In this document: positions 6,832 to 14,029 of the stretch, one piece after another
Layout of the letters: every line of letters starts with the position of its first letter
Position numbering within the stretch: the first letter of the stretch is position 1
Source of the DNA: Neobacillus sp. DY30
GTDB taxonomy: Bacteria; Bacillota; Bacilli; Bacillales; Cytobacillaceae
Direction: 5' to 3'
DNA length: 64,000 nt
Assembly (NCBI RefSeq): GCF_030123065.1
Contig: NZ_CP126093.1
Span: forward strand, 3,600,001 to 3,664,000
The notes under the pieces: model-generated
Database searches by the model: none
Told to the model about the DNA's origin: nothing
The model's input: the letters and a program-made list of their open reading frames with translations, nothing else
Position numbers and translations under genes: made by a program

Positions 6832-7266
6832 CTATTTGCTTGTTAATATTAACTTTCGTGTTTTAGCATCATATATTTTATAACTAACTCCAAACTTATG
6901 GTCTTTTGTAACTGTCACCTTACAATAATAAGGAATTGACTTTCCATAAGCATCAAGTGCAGGAATATCTCTGAAACTAAACACTTCATCTGTATTAAGC
7001 ATTTTAAAGTCCGCTTCAGAAGTACGACCTGATGAATCTATTTCGATAACACATTTCCCACTGATGACATCATATTCCTTTAGCACAACATATTTAAGGC
7101 TTGGGAGAGTAATTACTAAACATAAAACACCAAGTGATAAGGCTACAAGGATTTTACCTACATTTAATATTGTGTAATCTTTACCGCTATACATGGAAAT
7201 AAATCTAAATACTGCCACTATTACTAACAAAATTCCAATAATTAGTATCGCATAATACATTAACAT
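6832..7266 (-). CDS. Small protein with two N-terminal membrane helices, unknown function
   Basis: About 144 residues: membrane helices at roughly 4-20 (YYAILIIGILLVIVAVF) and 35-52 (ILVALSLGVLCLVITLP), then a soluble extracytoplasmic-type domain ending GVSYKIYDAKTRKLILTSK. I start at ATG 7266 because ACAGGAAGTG lies 7 nt upstream; the longer frame begins inside repeat copy C. The family is not recognised. It is a single-gene array unit followed by repeat B. Confidence 0.6.
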   Translation of the reverse strand: MLMYYAILIIGILLVIVAVFRFISMYSGKDYTILNVGKILVALSLGVLCLVITLPSLKYVVLKEYDVISGKCVIEIDSSGRTSEADFKMLNTDEVFSFRDIPALDAYGKSIPYYCKVTVTKDHKFGVSYKIYDAKTRKLILTSK

Positions 7267-7316
7267 TTTTTCACTTCCTGTAACAATTAAATGGAATATA
7301 ATATAACTCTTCTTCC

Positions 7317-7388
7317 AGTATACTGCCACGTAGCGGAACAAGAAAAGCGGCTGCTCTTACTGAACAAACGCACCTGTTAGTTGAACAA
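7317..7388 (-). repeat. Array repeat copy C with embedded terminator
   Basis: Plus strand: TACTGCCACGTAGCGGAACA, A-rich stretch, GCGGCTGCTC paired with GAACAAACGC, then CACCTGTTAGTTGAACAAGG, ending 2 bp before the stop codon of the gene at 7391. On the minus strand the hairpin is followed by CTTTTCTTG. Confidence 0.8.
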
Positions 7389-7390
7389 GG

Positions 7391-7876
7391 TTAGTCATTA
7401 AAACTACCCGTTTCAATAAGGATTCCTTCCTTATCAAGCCTTTTATAATTGTAAGGAATTTGGCTTAATTTCTTGTATTTTTCACTCCAAATTATATTTA
7501 AGAATGGAGAAGGTTCTTTAAGAAAATAGTCAGGAGACACGTTTTCGTAACGATAACATTCGTTAGGGTATGTTTCATCGAACCCAAATAATTCAAGAAC
7601 ATCTTCTTCGATTGCAATTCCACCGAGTTTAAACTCATAAACGGAATACAACTCTTTAAGAAAACTTGTAAAGCCTGTAAATTCTTCTTTCTTTATACCA
7701 ATTTGGTCCCATTCTGGCTCATCAAATTCATCTCCATAAAACCAAAAATTGACCATTAGTGCATTGAGCGAAACCATTTCTATTTGTAATGTCGCTTTTC
7801 GTTTCCTTGATAAATAGACATATAATCTTAATCTTAATGAGTGTAAATATATGGATTTCGGGTCTTCTTCATTCAT
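7391..7876 (-). CDS. Hypothetical acidic protein, second gene of a two-gene unit
   Basis: About 161 residues, soluble and rich in Asp/Glu and aromatics (NFWFYGDEFDEPEWDQIGI, SEKYKKLSQIPYNYKRLD). I start at ATG 7876 because AGAGGTT sits 7 nt upstream; the longer frame from 7927 would run deep into the upstream gene. It overlaps the gene ending at 7869 by 8 bp, so the two are coupled. Size, acidity and coupling resemble immunity or antitoxin-type partners, but I recognise neither protein and assign no function. Confidence 0.6.
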   Translation of the reverse strand: MNEEDPKSIYLHSLRLRLYVYLSRKRKATLQIEMVSLNALMVNFWFYGDEFDEPEWDQIGIKKEEFTGFTSFLKELYSVYEFKLGGIAIEEDVLELFGFDETYPNECYRYENVSPDYFLKEPSPFLNIIWSEKYKKLSQIPYNYKRLDKEGILIETGSFND

Positions 7877-8063
7877 AGGGATAACCTCTATCAAAAAAAT
7901 CAATAATTTCATCAACGTTTTCGTCAACTATTTCAACTTTATTCGTTACCTTTGATAACTTATTTATAATATCCTTTATTGTTTTCGTTTTCTCTTCCTT
8001 AAGTTCCAACAAGAAACTAACTGCAAGGAAAGGACCGCCTTGCAACCAATGGGACCACTCCAT
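7869..8063 (-). CDS. Small hypothetical protein, first gene of a two-gene unit
   Basis: 64 residues: MEWSHWLQGGPFLAVSFLLE, then a charged helical stretch (KEEKTKTIKDIINKLSKV) and VDENVDEIIDFFDRGYPYE. ATG 8063 is preceded by AGGAGG at 8 nt. It overlaps the next gene by 8 bp. It could be a partner subunit of the downstream protein. The family is not recognised. Confidence 0.55.
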   Translation of the reverse strand: MEWSHWLQGGPFLAVSFLLELKEEKTKTIKDIINKLSKVTNKVEIVDENVDEIIDFFDRGYPYE

Positions 8064-8118
8064 CAATAATTCCTCCTAAATCTTTGAATAAATACATCAT
8101 ATATTCTATTTTCTTATT

Positions 8119-8190
8119 AAACTAACCTGCATCATTACTTGAATAAGAAAAAGACCTTACTCCTGTTGAAGTAAAGCACCCGTTTAATGG
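8119..8190 (-). repeat. Array repeat copy D with embedded terminator
   Basis: Plus strand: AAACTAACCTGCATCATTAC, A-rich AATAAGAAAAAG, a hairpin (CTTACTCC / GAAGTAAAG), then GCACCCGTTTAATGG. On the minus strand the hairpin runs into GTCTTTTTCTT. It lies 51 bp after the stop of the gene at 8241. Confidence 0.8.
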
Positions 8191-8218
8191 TATTGTTTAG
8201 TCCCAAATAAATCCAAAA

Positions 8219-8241
8219 TAAAAAACCGTATAAGACGGCTT
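8219..8241 (-). terminator. Terminator of the HAD gene
   Basis: On the minus strand GCCGT, CTTAT, ACGGT is followed by TTTTTATTTT. The stem starts at the stop codon of the gene at 8241. This unit therefore has its own terminator as well as repeat D. Confidence 0.65.
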
Positions 8242-8708
8242 TAATTCAGCTTTTTTATAACCTCTTCTACGATTTTATTCGTAATTCCGTTAAAAGGAAG
8301 ACAACGAAGAAAGTGGTTATTCAATTCACCCATACTCCAATGATCATCTAAAATTACAAATTTCTCAACGTTTCTATTTGTACTTAACCATTTGGATATT
8401 TCTAATTCTCTTGCTTCGAGCTTCATATTCGTATCAATTATAGGTGTAATATCAATTATAACCTCGGTGTTTATATCGCAAACTTGAAAATTTCTAATAA
8501 GTTCGCTCCATAGGTAACCATTTTCTCTTCGATGAATTCGCCAAGTTGAAGTAATTACAATTCTTGCTTTCGTTTTTTCGATAATCTTTTTTAAATTTTC
8601 CATTGCTTCTTGATCAAATTTAATACCTTCGATTTGGTACAAATTATTGATTCTAATTTGCCTATCTGTATTTAAAACCCCGTCAATATCAAAAAAAATA
8701 ATCTTCAT
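8241..8708 (-). CDS. HAD-like hydrolase, HAD_SAK-type
   Basis: 155 residues. Motif I is IIFFDIDGVLNTD (Asp nucleophile and DxD, about D7/D9). Motif II is RIVITSTWRIHRREN, typical of the HAD domain found in Swiss-army-knife RNA repair proteins. Motif IV is KFVILDDHWSMGEL. ATG 8708 is chosen because TTAGGAAG lies about 10 nt upstream. Such domains are predicted phosphatases or nucleic-acid end-processing enzymes; the substrate here is unknown. Single-gene array unit. Confidence 0.75.
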   Translation of the reverse strand: MKIIFFDIDGVLNTDRQIRINNLYQIEGIKFDQEAMENLKKIIEKTKARIVITSTWRIHRRENGYLWSELIRNFQVCDINTEVIIDITPIIDTNMKLEARELEISKWLSTNRNVEKFVILDDHWSMGELNNHFLRCLPFNGITNKIVEEVIKKLN

Positions 8709-8842
8709 AAAGTTCAACTTCCTAACTCTAAAATATTGCTATTAATTATCAGATCCAATCAAAGAGCAATCTAATATTGTTTATAATCTTAACCTTTGAT
8801 AAGTAGTATTGGTGGATTACAAGCAACTATCTATAACCATTT

Positions 8843-8882
8843 TGCTTGCCGATGCAGCTCTGCACCTGGTAGTTGAACAAGC
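8843..8882 (-). repeat. Array repeat copy E, shortened
   Basis: TCTGCACCTGGTAGTTGAACAAGC matches the stop-proximal half of the repeat. The hairpin part is reduced (GCAGCTCTGC) and the distal half is missing. It lies 18 bp after the stop at 8901. Confidence 0.65.
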
Positions 8883-8900
8883 TTTTATTACAGTATTTTT

Positions 8901-9431
8901 TTAGTTGTTAGGTGTATATTTTAATTTCCACTCTTCAAGTAAAGGGATAAAATTCTTATCAGGTTTACTAATGGGTCTTTTTGAACGAATTAACTTATAC
9001 GCTTTATCAAATGTACCCATAGTTTCACTAAGATACCAAACTAGTAACATAACTGACCTAGACCTTCCTTGATGACAAGTCACTAATACACGTTTCTTAT
9101 TCGCTAATTTTTCTCCTAATAATTCTTTTGCTACGGGGAGAAAAGTTCTTGCTTCTCCAATAACTCCATCTCTAAATGGAACTGAGATATATTCAACATT
9201 TTCAGGCAAAAAGACCTTTCTGTTGGAGTCTCGAACATCTCTTAAATCAATCCAAACATCAATTTGAGGAGTCGGCATATTTTGAAAGAACCCTTTTCCA
9301 TTAAGATTTCGAGACTCCTCTTTTCCATAAAGGAGGTCATCAATATCATCTTCTCCACCCAGAAAAAGTAACCCATTTATAATTTCTGAGTGACCATATT
9401 TTTCTATCCAATTAGGCGGTTGATGGTCCAT
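8901..9431 (-). CDS. Dual-specificity/tyrosine phosphatase-like protein
   Basis: About 176 residues. The signature CX5R loop is complete: VTCHQGRSRSVMLLVWYLSE. An upstream aspartate-bearing stretch (WIDLRDVRDSNRK) and the final PDKNFIPLLEEWKLKY match dual-specificity phosphatases. This suggests dephosphorylation of a protein or a small phosphorylated molecule. ATG 9431 follows GGGTGAT at 5 nt; GTG 9440 is possible. Single-gene array unit followed by repeat E. Confidence 0.8.
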   Translation of the reverse strand: MDHQPPNWIEKYGHSEIINGLLFLGGEDDIDDLLYGKEESRNLNGKGFFQNMPTPQIDVWIDLRDVRDSNRKVFLPENVEYISVPFRDGVIGEARTFLPVAKELLGEKLANKKRVLVTCHQGRSRSVMLLVWYLSETMGTFDKAYKLIRSKRPISKPDKNFIPLLEEWKLKYTPNN

Positions 9432-9536
9432 ATAAATCACCCAAATATCTTTTTAATTGTTATATTAAATTCGAATCACGGGTTATATATTCCTTAAAAC
9501 TGCAAATAGCCACACTATTTTTTCTTCTAGTCTTAT

Positions 9537-9604
9537 TGAAGTAACCTGACCTTTAGCAAAAAAAGCGACTGTTCCTATTGAACAATCGCACCCTTTAGTG
9601 TAAG
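9537..9604 (-). repeat. Array repeat copy F with embedded terminator
   Basis: The clearest hairpin of the family: GCGACTGTTC and GAACAATCGC pair across CTATT, with one mismatch. It is preceded by TGAAGTAACCTGACC and followed by ACCCTTTAGTGTAAG. On the minus strand the stem is followed by seven T residues. It lies 46 bp after the stop at 9650. Confidence 0.85.
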
Positions 9605-9649
9605 TGAATTTATTCACAAAATTATAAACCTATGCTAAAGAAAAAAATT

Positions 9650-10168
9650 TTATTTTCCAATTAACTTTTGATAAATTTGATAATTTTCTTCATCAAAACA
9701 TACAAAAACAACTTCCTTGATTCCTTCGTTGTTTTTAAGGTATTCGGTTACTAATTTTACAGCAATTTGAGCCGCTGGTATTTTCGGGTATCCATAAATG
9801 CCAGTGCTGATGTTTGGAAAGGCGATGGTTTCAATTCCGTTTGTTCGTGCCAATTCAAGCGAATTTAAATAACAATTCCTCAATAGTCCTTCTTCGTTTT
9901 TATCTCCGCCGTTCCATACGGGACCAACGGTATGAATTACATACTTTACAGGCAAATTCCCGCCCGTTGTAATCACAGCTTCTCCTGTTTGACAACCGCC
10001 TTGTTTGTTTCTTATAGCAACGCATTCATCGTATAATACTTTTCCTGCGGCACGATGAATGGCACCATCCACGCCTCCGCCTCCAAGCAGGCTTGAATTT
10101 GCGGCATTGACAACGGCATCAACGGTTTGTTTGGTGATATCGCCTTTAATTACTTTTATTTTTCCCAT
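9650..10168 (-). CDS. Macro domain protein (O-acetyl-ADP-ribose deacetylase type)
   Basis: 172 residues, a stand-alone macro domain. The ADP-ribose-binding features are VKGDIT-like [20 protein letters not shown], the glycine loop [18 protein letters not shown] and the distal loop [12 protein letters not shown]. Known MacroD/YmdB proteins hydrolyse O-acetyl-ADP-ribose or ADP-ribose esters. AGGGGAG lies 6 nt before ATG 10168, which I prefer to ATG 10174. It neighbours a protein annotated in other genomes as ADP-ribosylation related (10358), so an ADP-ribose role is plausible. Confidence 0.92.
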   Translation of the reverse strand: MGKIKVIKGDITKQTVDAVVNAANSSLLGGGGVDGAIHRAAGKVLYDECVAIRNKQGGCQTGEAVITTGGNLPVKYVIHTVGPVWNGGDKNEEGLLRNCYLNSLELARTNGIETIAFPNISTGIYGYPKIPAAQIAVKLVTEYLKNNEGIKEVVFVCFDEENYQIYQKLIGK

Positions 10169-10306
10169 ATTCATCTCCCCTGGTTTTGATTATATACGAT
10201 TTTTTTATCATCCTTTCTTTGAGAAAATTCAACTAAAAATAATTCATTTCTTCTGTACCCCTTTTTTAAGAATCCTGAAGAAATTGGATTGCCGCAGAAA
10301 CTCAAC

Positions 10307-10360
10307 TTTTCAACTAAACCCAAAAGTTAGTGGAATTAAAAAAAGTTGTGGCAACAACTA
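10307..10360 (-). repeat. Array repeat copy K (diverged) with embedded terminator
   Basis: TTTTCAACTAAACCC and TTAGTGGAA correspond to the distal half of the family. They are followed by an A run and the hairpin AGTTGTGGCAACAACT. On the minus strand this is a terminator (stem AGTTGT/ACAACT, then seven T) starting at the stop codon of the gene at 10358. Confidence 0.6.
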
Positions 10361-10699
10361 CTCAAATATTTTCACAACTTCAATTTTTCCTTTTATATAT
10401 TTATTGAAGTTTTCTAATTCCTCTGCTGGTATCCACAGTTCTTGGTGATAACTTTTTCCCACTGTTTGAATTTTAAATTTGGATATATATACATCGTCAA
10501 CTTCAAACTTTAAAACAAATCCCTTGTATTGCGAATGTATATCTTTTGTGTTCCATCTCTGGGCAATTTCCTCAGCATACCTTAGATTAAGAACAGGATA
10601 AAAAAATGGTTGGTCAGGCAACCTGGGTGGAAATGTAGAATAATTATTAATTTCAATTAGGTCTAATTCTGTATTTCCAACTGGGCGAAAAAGAATCAT
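10358..10699 (-). CDS. ADP-ribosylation/crystallin J1-type small protein
   Basis: 113 residues: MILFRPVGNTELDLIEINNY, FPPRLPDQPFFYPVLNLRYA, FVLKFEVDDVYISKFKIQTV, then HQELWIPAEELENFNKYIKG. This conserved short family in Bacillaceae is commonly labelled ADP-ribosylation/crystallin J1; I rely on memory of the family and know no defined reaction. ATG 10699 follows AGGTGGTG by about 8 nt. It lies next to the macro domain gene but is separated from it by repeat K, so the two are separate transcription units. Confidence 0.65.
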   Translation of the reverse strand: MILFRPVGNTELDLIEINNYSTFPPRLPDQPFFYPVLNLRYAEEIAQRWNTKDIHSQYKGFVLKFEVDDVYISKFKIQTVGKSYHQELWIPAEELENFNKYIKGKIEVVKIFE

Positions 10700-10804
10700 A
10701 TAATCCACACCACCTAAAAATTAAATAATCCAGCGAATACTACTATAATTCGGTGGATTTAAAAATTTACCTGCTTTAAAATAGCTATTTATAAATGAGC
10801 CTTA

Positions 10805-10880
10805 TTAAAGTAACCTGCCCTGGAACAAGAAAAAAGAGCCGCAGCTCCGACTCTTTGTTAAACTCAAGCTCCCGTTAGCT
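10805..10880 (-). repeat. Array repeat copy G with embedded terminator
   Basis: TAAAGTAACCTGCCCTGGAAC, an A-rich tract, the hairpin AAAGAGCCG / CGACTCTTT, then CAAGCTCCCGTTAGC. The TAA stop of the gene at 10875 lies inside the repeat's conserved CGTTAG block. On the minus strand the hairpin is followed by a T-rich tract (TCTTTTTTC). Confidence 0.8.
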
Positions 10881-11270
10881 TAATAAACTTTTTGATTTTA
10901 AGTCTATAATATCTACTAACTCATCTATGGTTCCAAAGCACTTTTCGACTTCAGGTAAGTGATAAAATGTACTCGTAGTTTCAATGTTATCATTGTTAGG
11001 TGAATAAAGATAAATTTTTTTACCATTCCCAATAGCAATACCTAGTTCAATATGGCTTCCTTTTCCTGCTGGTAATAAAACTATAACAAAGTCAGCTTCT
11101 ATTACGGCATTTTTCTCCTTTTGACCTATCGCCTTTAGTTCTTCCAATGTTGTTACGTTTTCATTTACAGTCCAATCATATGTATGGATAAATCCTTTAT
11201 CTTTTAATTTTTTACTAACATATCTAACTTTTTCTATATTTTTAAAGCTTGACGCAATATAAAATTTCAT
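10875..11270 (-). CDS. Nucleoside 2-deoxyribosyltransferase-like protein
   Basis: 131 residues. The fold signature is MKFYIASSFKNIEKVRYVSK at the N-terminus, ADFVIVLLPAGKGSHIELGI (the glutamate of SHIELG is the family catalytic/ligand residue) and GNGKKIYLYSPNN. It resembles nucleoside deoxyribosyltransferase/DNPH1 proteins, which cleave N-glycosidic bonds of (deoxy)nucleotides; the fold is also related to TIR-like NAD hydrolases. AGTGAGGAG is well placed before ATG. The substrate is unknown. Single-gene array unit. Confidence 0.75.
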   Translation of the reverse strand: MKFYIASSFKNIEKVRYVSKKLKDKGFIHTYDWTVNENVTTLEELKAIGQKEKNAVIEADFVIVLLPAGKGSHIELGIAIGNGKKIYLYSPNNDNIETTSTFYHLPEVEKCFGTIDELVDIIDLKSKSLLS

Positions 11271-11324
11271 TATTTCTCCTCACTTATTGATTTCAATTTT
11301 AACATTATAATCTTAACATCTCTT

Positions 11325-11355
11325 ATTAAGCTATCCTGCCACGTTAGTTGAAGAG
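11325..11355 (-). repeat. Array repeat copy H, half copy
   Basis: TTATTAAGCTATCCTGCCACGTTAGTTGAAG matches the distal half of the repeat (compare TAAACTAACCTGC and CGTTAGTTGAAC). The terminator half is absent; a separate hairpin at 11389 serves the upstream gene pair. Confidence 0.65.
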
Positions 11356-11388
11356 TTTTTATCTAACCTTATTGATTGGCTTAATAAC

Positions 11389-11417
11389 ACACTAGCACAG
11401 CTTTTACTGTGCTAGTT
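11389..11417 (-). terminator. Hairpin after the 11444/11689 gene pair
   Basis: ACTAGCACAG and CTGTGCTAGT form a perfect 10-bp stem around CTTTTA. On the minus strand the tail is GTGTTATT, so the U tract is weak. It lies 27 bp after the stop at 11444. Confidence 0.6.
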
Positions 11418-11443
11418 CAACAAATAAATCTATTGTTGGTTTG

Positions 11444-11689
11444 TTACTGGCCTACCATTTTCTTATATTTCTTAATAAATTCTCTAGCCTCATTAAACGG
11501 ATTATTCTTATTAGTTAGATCTTCTAGAACATTCAATGCTTTTATCACATTGAATATAGCCTCTCCTTCCTCATCACTTAAAGTAAGAATGTCACGTATG
11601 TCCTCTTCTGGTATGTCCGGAATAAATCGTTTTAGGTTTCTGGTTATTACAGAAAGGTAACCCAATAATTCTAATTTTCCTGAATCCAT
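11444..11689 (-). CDS. Small acidic protein, second gene of a coupled pair
   Basis: 81 residues, predicted helical: MDSGKLELLGYLSVITRNLK, FIPDIPEEDIRDILTLSDEE, then a helix ending EFIKKYKKMVGQ. The ATG overlaps the previous stop (TAATG) and GAGGAATT lies inside the upstream gene, so translation is coupled. Not recognised. A coupled pair of ~80-residue proteins could be a toxin-antitoxin pair or a small regulatory pair, but no known motif supports either. Confidence 0.55.
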   Translation of the reverse strand: MDSGKLELLGYLSVITRNLKRFIPDIPEEDIRDILTLSDEEGEAIFNVIKALNVLEDLTNKNNPFNEAREFIKKYKKMVGQ

Positions 11690-11925
11690 TAAAATTCCTC
11701 CATTTCCAGGCTATCGTTCAATGTATTAATTAACTCTAACCTTTGATATTCTTTGTACCTCTTGTTAGATACCATTTGTAATTCTGCTAACCGAAGATCA
11801 ATTTTTAGCAGCTTCACAAAACTCAAATCCATAGAACCAGAAACCAATCCGTCTAGCTTAATAAATAACGCCTCCATCTCTTTTTGTTCGTATTTCGTTA
11901 AAAAATGGACTAAGATTTTTTCCAA
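11689..11925 (-). CDS. Small helical protein, first gene of a coupled pair
   Basis: 78 residues, largely helical (EKILVHFLTKYEQKEMEALF, KLLKIDLRLAELQMVSNKRY). A perfect AGGAGG stands 8 nt before TTG 11925. GTG 11934 overlaps the ribosome site itself and is unlikely. It is followed without a gap by the gene at 11444. Family unknown. Confidence 0.5.
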   Translation of the reverse strand: MEKILVHFLTKYEQKEMEALFIKLDGLVSGSMDLSFVKLLKIDLRLAELQMVSNKRYKEYQRLELINTLNDSLEMEEF

Positions 11926-12066
11926 ACTCTTCACCTCCTACTAATATAGGTGAAAGAAGGTACAAAAAAATAAAACACTTTAGAAAAATTTTTTAAAAAA
12001 GTTTGATTCACATATAGAACCTTAACTCTAAAAACCCTCACGATATAGTGAGGGTCAGGGTTCTTA

Positions 12067-12140
12067 TTCAACTAACCTGCCCCATTAGTGCAAGAAGAAA
12101 AAGGCTTTAGCTATTGTTGCAGCAAAGGATTCGTAACTTG
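12067..12140 (-). repeat. Array repeat copy I with embedded terminator
   Basis: TTCAACTAACCTGCCCCATTAG starts the copy. AAGAAGAAAAAGG precedes the hairpin CTTTAGCT / AGCAAAG, then GGATTCGTAACTTG. On the minus strand the hairpin is followed by CTTTTTCTTC. It lies 26 bp after the stop at 12166. Confidence 0.8.
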
Positions 12141-12165
12141 AATAATAAAAGGGGATTATGAGTCA

Positions 12166-12507
12166 CTAATCTAACATTGTTCTTATTTCATCACTTAAAA
12201 TGAAAACTTCCTTCCATTCATTCCTTCTTTTTAGTGCCTCCATATTCCATAGTCCTGAGTTCTGTAAGTCTTGTACTTTCTGCCTTAATTCTAAACCCTT
12301 TTGCATTACTTCATAGCTAATTAATCCAGCACTATAGAGTTTGGATAGGCTGTCATTGTGTAAAAATGACACAACGCCTATATCAAATTCTTCAAAAATT
12401 TCGTATTCAATCGTTTCATCATCCATATTGTATAAATGCGTTCCACATCTTTGAATAGTATCTAAAAACAGTTCCATTAATTGTTTGTTGGTAATCTCAT
12501 TATTCAT
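12166..12507 (-). CDS. Hypothetical acidic protein
   Basis: 113 residues, soluble and helical: NEITNKQLMELFLDTIQRC, DDETIEYEIFEEFDIGVVSF, then a basic helix (LELRQKVQDLQ) and EVFILSDEIRTMLD. ATG follows GGGG at about 7-8 nt. No family recognised. It is the first unit of the array in transcription order, bounded upstream by half repeat J. Confidence 0.55.
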   Translation of the reverse strand: MNNEITNKQLMELFLDTIQRCGTHLYNMDDETIEYEIFEEFDIGVVSFLHNDSLSKLYSAGLISYEVMQKGLELRQKVQDLQNSGLWNMEALKRRNEWKEVFILSDEIRTMLD

Positions 12508-12591
12508 CCTTTTTCCCCAATTCTGAACGGCAAATAATTCTTTTCAATTATTCTGTCTTATTATTTCAATAAGGAAAGGCTAGTTTCCTTC

Positions 12592-12627
12592 TTGAACTAA
12601 ACTGCTTCATTAATACAATAAGCATAG
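12592..12627 (-). repeat. Array repeat copy J, right boundary half copy
   Basis: TTGAACTAAACTGCTTCATT matches the distal half (GAACTAACCTGCC..TTA). No gene precedes it, so it looks like the outer boundary of the array. The rest of 12508-12942 shows no gene. Confidence 0.5.
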
Positions 12628-12942
12628 TTAGACAACTGTGTATAAATATAAGCAGTCATACTGGATCTATCTTGTATATTGATGCGGAATGGTTAATGGA
12701 TATACCGCCAAAACATACATTATTTAAATGCCAGAAACAATTTTTACCCCAAACCCGAAACATTTAGTGAAAAATTATTAAATGCTTAAACCTCATCCCT
12801 AGTTAAAAATACAAGCATTAACAACCGAACCACATATTATAATAGAAAAGTTTTAAATAATTGATATTAATTACGGACATCGGAGTTCTAATTCCTCGGA
12901 AATGGTGTTCAGTAGCAATCATATTAATCGGGAGGATTTTAT

Positions 12943-13746
12943 ATGAATTACGAACAACAGAAAAAAGATTTAATTCTTACTACAATGGTGAAATATGAAT
13001 GGGAAACTGTAAAACCTTTTTTTAAATCCCTGGAGAGAACAGGATTTTCAGGAGAAGTGGTTATATTCTTTAATCAAGTGGACAAGAATACTCGGAGAGC
13101 GATAAAGATGTTAAATATTTATGTTACACTTATTCCTTTCAGTCAAAAAGGATTGGAATCAATTTTCTATATTGCTGATTACCGATATTATCTATTTAAT
13201 AACTTTCTAAAAAAATACGGTTACCGTTATAATAATGTACTTCTTTCAGATGTAAGAGATGTTATTTTTCAAATAGATCCCTTTAAAGCAAACTGGAAAT
13301 CAGATTCAATAACAGTTGCAAAGGAAGCAAAGCTCCTAAAGGAGAATCTTTGGAATACCCGATGGGTTTTGTCTAAGTTTGGAAATTATATTTATAACCA
13401 ACTACAAAACGAACCAATTATTTGTGCAGGAACCACTTATGGACCGACGAACCAGATATTACATTATTTCAATCAAATGATTCATTATTTATTTTATACT
13501 GATTATGTTCTTAATACCGATCAAGCTGTTCATACCTATATCGTTCATACGGGTAAAATTAATCCCGTTACATTTTCTGACAACCATCACGGTCCAATCA
13601 TGACACTAGAGTTAGAGAATGAATCAGATATAAAAATTAATGAAAATAAACAGATACTATTGAAGAATGGTGATATTGCTCCCATTGTCCATCAGTTTGA
13701 CCGCTATCCTCATTTAACTAACTTAGTCAAGGCGTTATATAATTAA
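12943..13746 (+). CDS. Putative GT-A-fold glycosyltransferase of the surface-glycan locus
   Basis: 267 residues. DLILTTMVKYEWETVKPFFK, then SGEVVIFFNQ, and YRYNNVLLSDVRDVIFQIDP, where the DxRD segment is in the DxD position of a nucleotide-sugar transferase. Later come AGTTYGPTNQILHYFNQ and NTDQAVHTYIVH, which look like acceptor-side motifs. Well-placed GGGAGG precedes the ATG. It is monocistronic and followed by a strong terminator. The sugar is unknown. Confidence 0.65.
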   Translation: MNYEQQKKDLILTTMVKYEWETVKPFFKSLERTGFSGEVVIFFNQVDKNTRRAIKMLNIYVTLIPFSQKGLESIFYIADYRYYLFNNFLKKYGYRYNNVLLSDVRDVIFQIDPFKANWKSDSITVAKEAKLLKENLWNTRWVLSKFGNYIYNQLQNEPIICAGTTYGPTNQILHYFNQMIHYLFYTDYVLNTDQAVHTYIVHTGKINPVTFSDNHHGPIMTLELENESDIKINENKQILLKNGDIAPIVHQFDRYPHLTNLVKALYN

Positions 13747-13927
13747 AGGTCCGCTCACATTCTTCCCCTACATTGCAGCTATGAATCGTAATATGATTCC
13801 AACAAGAAATCCTACTTCTCTAGGTTTATTTAGGATTCCCTGATTGTTGTTTTGAGAAAAAATGCAAAATATGCTATTTTGCTGGAGATAGAGCTTTATT
13901 TTGCAAAGATAGAGAGCTTATAACATA

Positions 13928-13988
13928 AGAAAATTGTTCCCTTCTGATGTTCATTTATGAAATCAAACGGAACAATTTTCTTTTTTTA
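13928..13988 (+). terminator. Terminator between convergent genes
   Basis: AGAAAATTGTTCC and GGAACAATTTTCT form a 13-bp stem over a ~28-nt loop, followed by TTTTTTAG on the plus strand. It separates the gene ending at 13746 from the converging GT2 gene. 13747-13927 shows no gene. Confidence 0.8.
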
Positions 13989-14029
13989 GTTTGTAAAATT
14001 ATATTTATGATACTCATGGCCTTATAAAT

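Noticed and set aside
6218-12627. CRISPR array
   Set aside because: Copies are spaced by whole genes, vary in sequence and length, and carry terminators; there are no uniform spacers and no cas genes.
6218-12627. Classical integron
   Set aside because: No intI gene or attI site is visible, and the conserved ends (AACTAAC/GTTAGTT) do not fit the RYYYAAC/GTTRRRY core. I keep only the layout analogy.
2352-12745. Shared CCAGAAACAATTT near 2357 and 12731
   Set aside because: The match is about 15 bp in A/T-rich DNA with no shared context; I treat it as chance.
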